The notes under the pieces are model-generated. The model was not told the origin of the DNA and searched no databases. It saw nothing but the letters and a program-made list of their open reading frames with translations. 64,000 bases of DNA from Mortierella alpina (taxonomy: Eukaryota > Mortierellomycota > Mortierellomycetes > Mortierellales > Mortierellaceae): contig JANATF010000010.1 in the NCBI GenBank assembly GCA_029449245.1, positions 558,001 to 622,000 on the forward strand. Reading direction: 5' to 3'. Made by a program: the position numbers and the translations under genes. Of the stretch, positions 41,614-52,988 are shown in pieces; within the stretch, counting starts at the first letter, position 1; each line of letters starts with the position of its first letter.

Positions 41614-44128
41614 CTAGTGGTTATAGACCAATTGAACGGTCAATTCGCCTGTATCGTCGACCTGTCCATCAATATCCAAGAAGCCCTTGAGCCGTTCATG
41701 AATGCTCGCCAGAATAACTTGCTCATCAGAGCCTTTCGCCACGGTGACGATCAAGGTCCCGATCAACTGCCCGACGGTGTTTGTCCAGACATGGGCGCGC
41801 TCAATCCTTTGGATAGCAGGGTTGGTTCCTGAGAGCTGGCGAATGGTGTCCTCCATTGCGTCGAGTGCACGAGAAGGGGCGGTTTGTAGTATGATCATTC
41901 CCAAGACCTTGGTCAAAGGTCCACCCAGCCAGAACATCACAATTGCTTGACCAATGGCGACGATCTTGTCAAGCGAGTCCCATCGAGGGAACATGGCCAC
42001 CATCAATGCGCCGATCACGCATCCGAGACTTGTCAGAGCAAACGGGTTGCGGAACAGTGTGGCTATATCTGAGGATGCTGGGCCATAGCTTGATTGAGAA
42101 GTATGGTTGAGTACTAGAGGAAGAGTATCATACTCGTTAATGGCTGTTAGATCATCCAATGCGTGTGAAGGGAAGAAATCCACTTGTTGCTGCGTTTCTA
42201 ACTATCCTTGACGTACATAAGCAATATTGCTTGTGGTTTTGGTATCCTAATGTGGAGATCAGCGCTGCACCGAGAGCAACCAATGTCCAAAAGATAGGCA
42301 CCTGGGCAACACTGGGAAAAGAAGCAAGCAGAAGATGGCAGCACTTTAGTCTTCATTGTTATTGATGATCTTCATTAAGGGAGGATGTCCAAAAAAGGGG
42401 CCAGTGTATCACTTACGCTCCGTGATCGCCTCCATGATGATCGTCTTCGAGCATTAGGTGCTCAAGACTCTCCTTCAGCATATTCATTCCAATAAAGAGA
42501 AGGAAGATGGCATTAAAGAGTCCAAAGAGAATTGCAAACCGCTGGATTCTAAAGCAAGGAGTAAGCTATGCGTGATGAGATGATCGCCCTAAGTATAGGC
42601 ACTGCATGCACGATATCCGTGTATCACGAGAACATACCCGAACGGATGCTTCACAGTCGACTTTTTCATATTGCGATCTGAGTGGATGACACTGGAGATG
42701 AAGGTGTTGAGAACTCCAAATGCGTCAAAGAGGGTCATGTACGATAGACCGATGATCGCTGTAACAGGGACAATGAGATTTTGATTAGGGGATATTTCCG
42801 GTCAATCGTACGCGATTCATGCATCTTTCCTTCAGGACTTGAGGTGACTTACATAATGATCCAGCCCGCATTCCCGATAGCCAGGTCATTACAGCTATCA
42901 GTGAATGGACCAGGATCCAGGTGAACATCGTCTTTTGCTTTGGCATCAGGCTCCCAAATATCTCGCCGTACGAAGGAAGCTGCGATCTGTAGCTGACTGG
43001 ATGGTGGTGGTGGTGTCCGTGATCATGACTATGATCATGACCATGACCATGCCCGTGTGCGTGTCCGTGTGCGTGTCCGTGTGCGTGTCCGTGTGCGTGA
43101 GCGTGATCGTGGTGGTGGTCATGGCTGTGGTTGTGCTCATGATGATTGTGTACCTGCTGGTGACCATGATCATGCTCGTGGTGTCCATGAGGATGATGAT
43201 GGGCATGTCCAGAATGGTCATGCTGGTGGCCTTGTTGCTGTTGGAAGCCGTTCACCTGCGCGGACTGCTGAGACTGTGATTGCCCTGGATGCTGGTGTTG
43301 GTGTTGATGCTGATGCTGATGGTCCTGAGTGTGATGATGCTGATGCTCGTGCACATGTCCCGCATGCGCACCAGTGGAGAATCCGTTGACCTGGCCTGGC
43401 TTTGCTCCATGGTCGTGTCCATGTCCATGTCCATGATGCCCCAGATGGTTGTGATCAAGATGCTGAGACGGGGTCTGATCAAACAGTCTATGGGCGTGGC
43501 CCTGAGCTGTAGATGATGCAAAGGGTATATCTCCATGCATGGTGGCGATGGTGCCAACGGAGGATGATGTCGAGAAGCTGGCGCCGTTCTAATTAAAGCA
43601 AAAAAAAGATGGACAGCTAAGGTTATGGGCGAAACTGGAAAGCAAAACTCAAAAGGCATCAGCATCCGTTGCAGGGCAGCTCCATACCAACTGCTTGCCT
43701 CCATGGCTGCTGAGATCACTTGCGAGCATGGGCGAGCTTCTTCCCATGGGCCGGAGTCCCTGGCCAAGCAGGGGACTCAGATGAGGCTGGGCCTGTCCAA
43801 CTGCATGAGCGTGGTCGTGCTGGTGCTGGTGCTGGTGCTGGGTGTGCTGATGGGTGTGGGTCTCCACCGCCAGGGTCGACGAGGCAGCGGCTGCAGCAGC
43901 GGCGGCAACAAAAGGCGAGTGGGTTCTCCGGAGCAGCTGAGGATTGGCGTCCATGGTGCGTGTAGCTGGCGTGCTGGTAGGGATCCTCTTGAGTCCTGCT
44001 GGAGTGCTGCCTGGCGAGTAGTCGATGTCGGTGGTGGTGGTGGTGGTGCCGACGATGACGACTGAGGGAGGACTGAGGGAAGAAGAGCAAGATGGAGCAA
44101 GATGAAGCAGGAAGGAGCAACGAAGCAA
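41614..44128 (-). CDS. CDF-family zinc transporter, His-rich, degenerate metal site (Zrg17/ZnT6-like)
   Basis: Member of the cation diffusion facilitator family, probably in the secretory pathway. Exon 1 (from about 44128; start uncertain, MDANPQLL inside is another choice) and exon 2 from 43588 are joined across 43589-43687 and code a His-rich N-terminus with long HG/HD runs. Membrane exons follow: FTWILVHSLIAVMTWLSG (about 42920), IIGLSYMTLFDAFGVLN (about 42750), RFAILFGLFNAIFLLFIGM (about 42500), PIFWTLVALGAALIS (about 42280), and a last exon from about 42185 with two more helices and a cytosolic domain ending QLVYNH. In TM2 the usual HxxxD partner residues read DAFGVLN; in TM5 they read NPFALTSLG, so the zinc site looks lost. 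This fits the non-transporting partner subunits Zrg17 and ZnT6, which work with Msc2/ZnT5. Confidence 0.78.
43050..43110 (-). repeat. 12-bp repeat coding HAHG in the zinc transporter
   Basis: Four to five tandem 12-bp units, reading GTGTGCGTGTCC on the plus strand, code His-Ala-His-Gly repeats in the His-rich loop. Confidence 0.85.
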
Positions 44129-44666
44129 AAAGGGCGCGCCCAGCTCGATTTCTTTTTTTTCGTTTTATCTCCACACAGCTGGCATGGTCGCACGCCCCTT
44201 CTTGGTGGGCTGCTATTGGAAGGTGGACGTTGCCCAGGGTTAGAGCGGGATCGGATCCCAACGTTCCTTGTTCCCTCGTTCCCTCGCTCTTTTGTTCCCT
44301 CAGGAAATGGCTTCCATATCCTCCATATCGTTGTTTGCTGTGTCGCTGGACCAAAACGGCACTCAAATGTAGGGACACACCTTTCGTCCTTCACAACGAC
44401 AGCCAAGTGGTGAGCTGGTCCACCTGTGCCTTGGGGCATATATCACGTGCATCTAATCAACTTTGTCAAGACTCTGACTTGCTGATCAGACCAAACAGAT
44501 CGTTTTTCAACGGCCAATTCTCGACCCACATCTGCTCGTTGGTTCCCCTCTCCCCTCCTGCTCTTGCTCCTTGTCCTGTCACTCGGCGAGAGTTCCTCAG
44601 CTCTCTCTCCTCACCACCTAGCCCACACTCATACCGCTTCAGCAACACGATCCCACGTAAAAGAGA
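44129..44666. promoter_or_regulatory. Divergent promoter between the zinc transporter and the SAM carrier
   Basis: A 538-bp space between divergent starts. It holds a GTTCCCTCGTTCCCTCG repeat near 44270-44300 and is otherwise without recognisable elements or genes. Confidence 0.45.
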
Positions 44667-46087
44667 ATGAGTGATCTCACGTCGTCTGCCTCTACATTGG
44701 CCGTTGTGCCTGCGCCCAAACAGGGCACACTCCTCCAAAGCATGTTGGTACGGGAACAAAGAGTGAATCAGTCATTTGTTGTGTTGAGCATTGGCAGCTT
44801 CCATTCCTACACTTGAAAAGCAAAAGAAGACGTAGCGTTCTAAACACCACCACTTTAACCTTTCCCCCTCTAAAAGGCAGGTGCTATGGCTGGTACTGCC
44901 ATCGACACCGCCCTCTTTCCTTTGGACACGCTCAAGACGAGACTCCAGTCCAAGGCAGGGTTCGCAGCCTCGGGAGGATTCAGGGGAGTGTATTCAGGAC
45001 TGACCAGCGCGGTTATTGGCAGTGCACCTGGTGGTAAGAAACACGCAGCGCAGCTCAATGGTTGCTGTATCGCTCTCATCGAGCGCAACTTTGCTCTGCT
45101 TCAGGAACGATCCTTGACTGATCCATGCTTGCTGTACGATGTCTAGCCTCCATGTTCTTTGTCACGTATGAGGGACTCAAGAGGACGCTGAGTGCAGTCA
45201 TCCCGGACCCACAGCACGCACCCGTGGTGCATATGATGTCTGCCTCTGGAGGCGAGATTGTAAGGTTGAGGCAAAGAATGTCTTGCAACTCTCCCCCCAA
45301 TTGGAGTGTGGGGTGAAAGTGCGCCCTCGAGATGAGCGGGAACTTTAGGGTCCAGATTTACCTTATTTAACCCGCACACCCTCCAGCTCCTTCACAGCGC
45401 AACCAACCATTCGCCTTTTGATATTCATCCATTAATCAGTTGCCTCCAATTCTTAACAGGCTGCGTGTTTTGTTAGGGTTCCGACCGAGGTGATCAAACA
45501 GCGTATGCAGACGAAGCAATTCACAACCACTACTGCAGCAGTAAAGTCTGTGATTCATAACGAGGGCGTCCTGGGATTCTACCGCGGATACTTCAGCACT
45601 GTCGCACGCGAGGTAGACAAAACCTCCCCTTCAATTTTTACTCCTAGCTGCAACTGGACTTCAAAGAAGGCATTTTTAATCAAACATTTGTCCTCCCTTT
45701 ATCTAGATCCCATTCACCTGCATCCAGTTCCCATTGTACGAATACATGAAAAAGACCTATGCGGCTGCAACTCAGCGATCCAAGGTTGATCCTTGGGAGG
45801 CCGCTATTTGTGGATCCATTTCAGGAGGAACAGCAGCAGGTATTACCACGCCTCTCGATGTCATCAAGACGCGCGTGATGCTCAGTCAACGGAACCCAGC
45901 AGGAGCTCAGTCCTCGGCTTATTACTCTGGAATCGTCTCGACTTTTAAACGCATCCTTGCAGAGGAAGGACCAAGGGCTTTGTTCTCGGGCATTGGACCA
46001 CGCGTCATGTGGCTTTCGATCGGTGGAAGCATCTTCTTGGGTGTCTACGAGAAGGCCATGGTTGTTGTCACGAGTTCATCTGCATAG
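44667..46087 (+). CDS. PET8: Mitochondrial S-adenosylmethionine carrier (Pet8/SLC25A26 type)
   Basis: Mitochondrial carrier of the inner membrane that imports S-adenosylmethionine in exchange for S-adenosylhomocysteine. Exon 1 starts at 44667 (MSDLTSSAS) and ends at a GTACGG donor; later exons are joined near 44881, 45140, 45462 and 45708. Three carrier repeats are visible: [24 protein letters not shown] and [12 protein letters not shown]. Diagnostic stretches for the SAM carrier are [17 protein letters not shown], the [10 protein letters not shown] motif after an ACFV segment, and [10 protein letters not shown]. The stop is at 46085-46087. Length (about 290 residues) is normal. It converges on the HINT gene. 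Confidence 0.92.
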
Positions 46088-46334
46088 AACGTAAAGCGAG
46101 GAGGCGTAAAGCACTACTAGAAGAAAGCAATTAGAAGGCCTGTACTATATCAAATCAACCATCCAAAAAAAAATGAATACGCGCCCACAAGTTGATAGAT
46201 CCCCAGTAGTATTGTCCAGTTGCGTGGGCTGAGTAGTAACCGTTGCTACTAAACATTTATTGTGCATTCTGCATGTAGGTGACTCTTCCTTCCTGAAGCT
46301 CTCAAGGTCGTTGTGGTAAACGCTTCCGGTCATT

Positions 46335-47271
46335 TTAAAGCTTCAGAATTCTCTTGCGCAAAGCCTCGAGCTGATCCGAGTTGGTCTCCTTCACCTTCCA
46401 GTCCATGACCAGACCCTCCTCGTTGTTGGGCTTGGGGATCACATGGAAGTGAACATGGTCGACCGCCTATATTGTATGGTCAATGGGACATTTCGTCAAG
46501 CCTTGTGTTTTTTTTACAAGAGGCGACCTGCAGCCCCTCTTTATGCCTGTGCCTGCAATTAAAGTGGGTGTCTGCTGGGTGATTTTACCTGGTGAGCGAT
46601 GCGGCCATTGTTCTGAAGGATGTTGTAGTCCTTGCATCCGATAGCCTGAGCAACCTTCTTTGCGGTGGGCAAGAGATCAACCATCTCTGCATCAGGCAGC
46701 TCATGCAAGAACTGGGCGTGGTCTATTTATACAGAAGAAGAGCATGGTACGAAGTCAGCATTGTGATATACGACACAGTTACTCCTCATGAAGGGCTACA
46801 ACGTGGATCCAGTGTTATTACGCTTGGGAATCACGACCTATTTTTCATGTAAGCAAGTCATGCGGGCTATGGTCAGTTTGGATTCTAATTTCTCTATCTG
46901 TGAAAAAGTAACTGCTCGAACAAGGAAAAGAGCACGTACGGTATGACCATCGCTGAGAGGACCGATATCGAGGAAAGCCAAGCTAAAGAGCGCAACGCAG
47001 TGCAGGGTGTTATGTGGTTAGGTTCAATAGATAACAATCTATGTGCCGACGATCGTTTTAGGCGCGTCGCGTCGCGTTCGTTTGATGGGAACCGTTGTAG
47101 TTTTCCTCGGCATCCAGCTGTTGAGAGATGAAAAAAAGCACGAATTGTGCAGAGTGGGAGACATGGCGCGCATTTCGTTTCTCTCTACCTGTGCTCGGTC
47201 TCAAAGAGAATCTTGGAAGGGATCTCACGCTTGACGATGCGGCAGAAGAGGCAGGCGGGGTTGGAGGCCAT
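46335..47271 (-). CDS. HNT1: HINT-type HIT-family protein (purine nucleoside phosphoramidase)
   Basis: Histidine-triad protein of the HINT branch, which hydrolyses adenosine 5'-monophosphoramidates. The start is the ATG at 47269-47271 (MASNPACLFCRIVKREIPS, with the CxxC). Exons: 47271 to about 47195; SLAFLDIGPLSDGHT (about 46935-46990); a 16-nt microexon at 46822-46837 coding VVIPK; HAQFLHELP to IAHQ (about 46590-46724); and the last exon with the HIT motif HVHFHVIPKP, ending at the TAA at 46335-46337. The microexon is needed to build the conserved GHTVVIPKHHAQF stretch, and its splice sites and phases agree. About 130 residues, the usual size. Confidence 0.9.
46822..46837 (-). other. 16-nt microexon of the HINT gene
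   Basis: On the minus strand an AATAG acceptor precedes, and a GTAATA donor follows, GTCGTGATTCCCAAGC. Frame 0 at entry and one base over at exit fit both neighbouring exons. Confidence 0.82.
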
Positions 47272-47475
47272 TGTGAATGATTTGCGGTTGGGGTTGTGGG
47301 AAAGAAGCGTTGTAAAACGGCGTTGGATTCGTGAGAAAAGAACAGAAATTGAAAACACGTCATGTCCAACCGCACCGCGCCCCGCCCGTGACTAAACGCA
47401 CACTTTCCCAGAGCTCCCGAACACCATCCATCCACGTTCATCCTCTCATTCCACACTTCTCAGTTCCACCCCGCA

Positions 47476-48151
47476 ATGCTTAAAGCACAGCTTCGACTTG
47501 CCCGCGTGGCTCCCACGGCTCGCGTTCTCTTTGCTGTCCAACAACAACAGCAGCAGCAGCAGCAGCGCTCGTTCACTCTGGTAGGATCACCCTTTGCAGT
47601 TTCAGCTGAAGACCAACTTATTCCAAGTCCCGCTTCCAAGTATACTTAATGCGACTTCCGTTTCATGCTAGTCCACGCTCGCCCAAAAGTCGTTCCCAGC
47701 ACTCGTCCAGGAGATCAAGGCCACGAACAAGGACATCCACTACCTTTCTCCCCGAGACCTGCATGCCACGGCCTCCACGGCTTCCACCCAGAACCCTCGC
47801 CTACCACCGCACATCATTGACGTCCGCGAACGCAGCGAGGTCGAGGCCTCGGGCACGATCCCTGGAGCCATTGTTCTGCCCAGAGGTATTCTTGAGCGGG
47901 ATGTGGGAAAGTTTATCAAACAGGACGATCCCAGGGACGTGGTCGTCTATTGTGCGGGCGGGTTTAGGTCAGTGCTAGCCGCAGAGTCTTTGGTCAGGCT
48001 AGGATATGGAGCTGCGGCGGAGAGCAAGGAAAGCAACACATCACCGGATGTGCTGAGCAGCAGCAAGGACAGATCCAGAGTCTGGAGCCTGAACGAAGGC
48101 ATGGAGGGTTGGATCAAGGGTGGATACGAGGTTGAGAAACGGAAACAGTAG
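47476..48151 (+). CDS. Rhodanese-domain protein, probably mitochondrial
   Basis: Single-domain rhodanese (sulfurtransferase fold). Exon 1 is 47476-47580, with a basic, Arg-containing N-terminus (MLKAQLRLARVAPTARVL) like a mitochondrial presequence, then a poly-Gln run from CAG repeats. The intron (47581-47671) has a GTAGGA donor and a GCTAG acceptor. Exon 2 codes IIDVRERSEVEASG and the active loop VVYCAGGFRS, with the catalytic Cys. An insert (ESKESNTSPDVLSSS) splits the fold before WSLNEGMEGWIKGGY. The stop is at 48149-48151. It starts 204 bp from the divergent HINT gene and converges on the PAK kinase. Sulfur donor and acceptor are unknown. Confidence 0.85.
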
Positions 48152-48342
48152 CAGCGTTTCCTCAAATAAAACAAAGGAAGTAGGGCCGGCATGGTATTTA
48201 GATACGCTCATGGAACTGCTTGTTTGTTCGAGTTTTCGCATTGTTTTCGTTGTCTCAAGAATGGTGGTGTGCCTCTACAGGTGCTTTTGTCTATATCTCC
48301 CAGTCCTGAGCAATGCGTAGTCCAGTCAGATTGCCGATCTAC

Positions 48343-51300
48343 CTATCCTGATCGCTTATAGTTGAACAAGGGTCTAAGCGACTGTATTGGTCCTGCGCGC
48401 CTCAAGAACTCGTGCTAGTGGTGGAAGGAGAGTACATAAAAGCAATTCAGCAACGAGCACATGAAGAATATAGAGGAGATCAATGCGGAAAAAGAACTTG
48501 CGCAAGTCCAGAGATACTTTACCTCTAGCAACTCCAAGGAGGTCGCACGGCTCTTGACATCGACACACAAGCAAACGGCCAAAAAGTTCTTCAACTCAGA
48601 GCTCAACGTCTCGGGCTTTTTGAGTGTAGGCGTGCCGTTAGTGGCGATCAAATACAATGCCTTCAGGGGTTCCTCATCCAGGTATGGAGGCTCCTGTTCG
48701 ATCATCTCAATGGCCATAATTCCTAGCGACCAAATGTCGACCTTGGCGCCGTACTCCTTGTGCTTCACAACCTCAGGCGCCATCCAGTACGGTGTTCCAA
48801 CCATGGTGGCACGCTTGTTCTTTTGATCCGTCAGCTTGGCACAGAAACCAAAGTCGGCTATGTAACACGCAAGGATGTTGGTGAGTGGTTAGTATGGGTG
48901 CATTAATTTCACACATGACGGGCCGCGATATGAATGTCGCCAGAGCAGAGTAAATCATACTAATTTTGACATGTCCATAAGAGTCCAGAAGAACGTTATC
49001 GGACTTGATGTCTCTGTGAATGATGTTCTGACTGTGCAGATGCTGAAGACCCTTGCACGTCTATATCGAGTGAAAGATAAGCAAAAAAAGTATCGTGGTA
49101 AGTTAAAGTGACCCTCGATATCAACCATGACGGAAAACAAATAAGCAACATCATAACGGGTACGTACCTCTAAACTGATGCATGCAATCTGGCTTTCAGA
49201 CAACTTGTTGTTATCAATGACATCTGTCAACGCACCTCCCTCCATATACTCCATGACAACCCACAACTCCTGGCCCTTGACCAAAAACGAGTCCAGATAG
49301 TTGACAATGTTGGGGTTGGTTGACTCCTTCATGACCAGAATCTCGTTGACAACCAGTTCTTTCCTTGGCTGCATTGATAGATCCATCTGCTTGATCGCGA
49401 CCTTGGTGTTGGTTGTAAGGTGTTTGGCCACATAGACAGATCCAGATGCACTACAGTCCGGATGCACATCGAGTTAGTAAACGATCCTATACAGCATCCG
49501 AGATTAAAGAAGACTATGTGACCTCAACTTACCCCTGGCCAACTTTCTTGATCTTGCTGTATAAAGTGCTGGGATCGCCAGAGGAGACTACACTGCGCAA
49601 CTTCTCCATAACCTCTGCCTCTGTCATGGTTGAGATGCGACGCTCGACTGCAACCTTGGGAGCTCCTCCACCGTTCAACGCGGCCTCAGCATCAGCCACT
49701 TCGGGCTTCATAGCAGTTGGAGCATTAGGCGTGCGAGGCTGCTGGCCGTATGGACTCTGCTGACGCAGGCTGGAGGGCGATGCTGCTGGCGAAGGCGTCT
49801 GCTGTGCAGGAGACTTGGGGGGCGCATTGTGATACTTGTTTGAGGGCGAGCTGGAAAGAGGAGGAGTAAACTGGTGGTTGGGAGCACGAGGCGACTGAGT
49901 AACATGTACACATTGTGTTCAGCCGTCATTAAACCATGGCGCGCCAAAGGATACAGTGCAAACGTGAAACCATAGCCAGCGAGTTGTAAAAAAAAGGAAG
50001 ACAGCAAAGAAACGCGTTCCAGGTGTTCTTCCTTTGCAACCTAGAGTCGTCGCTACACTTACAGTGGGAGAAGGAGGTGCATAGTCTGGACGGAGAGCAT
50101 TCGGCGGTCTTGGCGGCGCAACGCCAGGGCGCGAGACGGCCTGTTGGTTGCCCTAGCAGAATTAATAAATGATATAACCCCAGAGCCTTGGTCAGCCAGC
50201 TTTCAGACATAATATTTGCTATCTTCACTTTTACGTGATTGCTCATATCTGATTCTGGAGATATTGCAGCTCACAATAGCAAAAGAATAAGAGCATTCAC
50301 GACGGAATGCAAAACATCCAGCGAAAAAAGAAAAGAGACGTACCCTGTCGTCATAAAGTCCCAGGCTGGACATTCGCTGGGTGACCGGAAGATTATCCAC
50401 GCTCTGCGAGCGATCAGGGGCGGATGGTCGGAGTTGATCCTCTGGTCGGTCTGGCCTCTGAGGACGCTCAGGGCGGCTGCTCGAGGGAGGCGACGGTTGC
50501 TGTCTGGGCATAAGGTTGGCCCAGCGGTCGGCCTCAGAGTCGCTGGGGAGGTTTGGAAGATTAGTGGGGATCAATGTAGGCGTGCCATACTCCTCTTCGT
50601 TGCGTTTTGTTTGATCGGTGTAAAACTCCAGAACCTCCAGAACAGCCTGAGGGTTGTTGGCATAGTCCTCCTTTGTGATGGCGGATCCTGTTAGCAGCTT
50701 TGCCCAGGAATCTGGCATGCCCTACACCACCAGAAATGAAGAGGAAAGCAAATATTCATATGAGCTGCAAAGTCGCGTGTGCTCTGGGAAGCATTGCCGT
50801 TGAGTACACCGCATCAGTGTGTCACGTACCGTAAAGTTGCCAGTATTCGGGTCAAAGCCCATATGGACCTTGTGCACAAAGTTGGTTGGGTTGGAGACGC
50901 CCATCAGAGGCGATCGCGAGTAGATCTCATGCATCCACGAGTACAGCTCCTCATCGTTCTTACAGGAGAGGAAGTAACTCCGGTCCTTGGTGACAAGTTC
51001 GAAACAGTAGGCCTTCAAGTCTGTCCGGGTCACGGCGTTGATGTCCTTGAGGAAAATAAGGACCAGCGACTGAGGTGTCGACTAGAGACAGACAGAAAAA
51101 GAAGTAGAGCCATGTTTAGAACCGGGACTAAGACTGCCAGGAGCAGGGAGGTTTTTTTCTCCTGTCGCACGATGCATGGCGTATATTAATCCAGGAGAAG
51201 GGACCAGGAGAAATATCAAATTGCAAAATCAGCTAGAACACGACGGAGGACACACAGGGACGAACTGAGGCACAGAGGGGGTATCAGCACCGGCAATGAG

Positions 51301-51959
51301 AAGAAGAGCTCTCCGAGCAAAGTACACGCACACACAGATCCAGCGCTCATACAACGGAGGTAGGGCGAGAGCGTGCGTATGGCTAGCAAACGAAGGCGCA
51401 CTTGGACAACTACAGCGACTCTGCAAGCTCTTCGTCAGTCTCTGCCAGGATTAAGCAAGACTCAGAGTCTGCTCAACAGGCCAAAGGGGCTGGCAGGCAA
51501 GAGATGAAACAGACGTTATGCCGCGGTCAAAGCACCAGCATGCCAAAGCTAAATGCCAGGCATTGTCTCGTTCCCTCCTGCATTCCTGCCTCTTCTCAGC
51601 GCGTGCTCTCTCATTCCCCGCTGCTTTTCTTTGACACATAACCAAAGTGGTCGAAACTTTGAAGGTCCATCCATATATCAAGGTTCGGGAACAATGGAGC
51701 CAAAAACCGAGGGCAAAGCATGATTACCAAACGGATGCTTAGTACTCACCTCATTCCTGTGAAAGCTCAGAGTGAGTTCGCGCAAGGTCATGTATCTCTT
51801 TGACCAGATGAAGGCCTTCAGACCCTCCTCCTTGACCGAGATGTAGCCATGCTTCAACACGCCCGAGACATTGGTCGGTGACTGGTCTCGCGCGGACTGG
51901 ATGGGCGTTAGCTCGCGGTACCTTGAAAGAGGGTTGGAGTTATCGTCGGTGGCGTACAT
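48343..51959 (-). CDS. CLA4: Cla4-type p21-activated kinase (PH, CRIB, Ser/Thr kinase)
   Basis: PAK-family kinase acting downstream of Cdc42/Rac in polarity and cytokinesis. The start ATG is at 51957-51959. A PH domain comes first ([18 protein letters not shown] ... [10 protein letters not shown]), split by an intron of about 670 bp (51082-51749). A CRIB motif follows ([14 protein letters not shown], about 50880), then [10 protein letters not shown], a Pro-rich disordered linker, and the kinase: [19 protein letters not shown] with the ATP Lys, [21 protein letters not shown] and [11 protein letters not shown]. The last small exon reads [13 protein letters not shown] and ends at 48343-48345. 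PH plus CRIB marks the Cla4/Skm1 group rather than Ste20. Internal phases agree where checked. Confidence 0.93.
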
Positions 51960-52988
51960 TGCAGAGAAGATGAAGGGCTAGTTGAACAGAAAGCTGATGG
52001 CGGGAAGCAGCGAGGGCAGGGCAGGGTATATTCGCTCTTGCGTTTCTCGTTCAGGCAGTGCTGCAAGGGGTCTGCTTCACAGGGTTGGAGGAGAGTTTGG
52101 AAGGAGGAGGGGAGGTGTCGATGAGGACGCTGGAAAGAGAATGCAAAAGGAGGCAAAGAGAGAAAGAAGAGAGAAGAAGAGAAAGCGAGGGTCAGAGAAA
52201 GAGAGAGAAGAGAGAAGAGAACGAGAGAAAGAGACAGAGGCTGAAGGAGAACAAAAAAATGAGCAAAGGTCAGAAAAAAGAAAGCTTTGGGCATAAATTG
52301 ACATAGCTCAGCATGCACCTTGCTTAGGAGACTTATAGACCAAAAAGGCAGGCAAGCGAGATGGGTGAAATTGAGCCGAAGACAGGTCTACAACCGACGG
52401 CAGAAGCTTGCTCAAGGGCAATCCTTGATGAACAAAAGGCAGCTCTACGGTAGGATAGGAGCATAGAAAACTTTAATTTCGACCCTGATCCATGGTCGTG
52501 CTTCGATAAGAAGGGCATTCAAAGGTGTGTTCAAGCCGCGAAAAGAGGATCACTCCAACCACACTAAGGGTACGCTTTCTCGGAGGTGTTTCGTGTTTTC
52601 TTCTATTCTTGAACCACGGAGAGTAGTTTGGGCAGGAATCAAGCGATCCTTTGATGACACGCTGTCAAGTAGCGGGGGCCAGCGTAACGGCATGGTACTG
52701 CACGATCCTACCGCGGCTAGCCCAAGTCGCGTCACCGAGCACGTCACAAAGTCACGTTATTTTTCGACGCGTTATTTTTTTGTTATGTTTGGCCCAAGGG
52801 GTGGTTTGCTGGCCCTGTTTTGTTTGCATAAACCTGAACGTGCTTCTGCTCATCGAAGTGAACTCCAAGCTGCTCATTCCAACCATCCCATTCCGCAATC
52901 TCCATCTGGCCCTCTCCAAACCCCGAAAACACTCTTGTGCAACTCTCTGCCACCGGTCCAACAGAACAAGCGACGCGAATTCGCCACC
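51960..52988. promoter_or_regulatory. Divergent promoter region of CLA4 and the WD40 gene
   Basis: A 1-kb space. At 52085-52270 the plus strand is a GA-rich run, so the kinase's upstream region is CT-rich on its own strand, a common fungal promoter feature. ORFs there are repeat artefacts. Two close copies of CACGTTATTTTT / GCGTTATTTTTT lie near 52752-52780. Confidence 0.45.

Noticed and set aside
52075-52330. Charged coiled-coil-like ORFs on the plus strand before CLA4
   Set aside because: They are translations of a GA-rich promoter tract.
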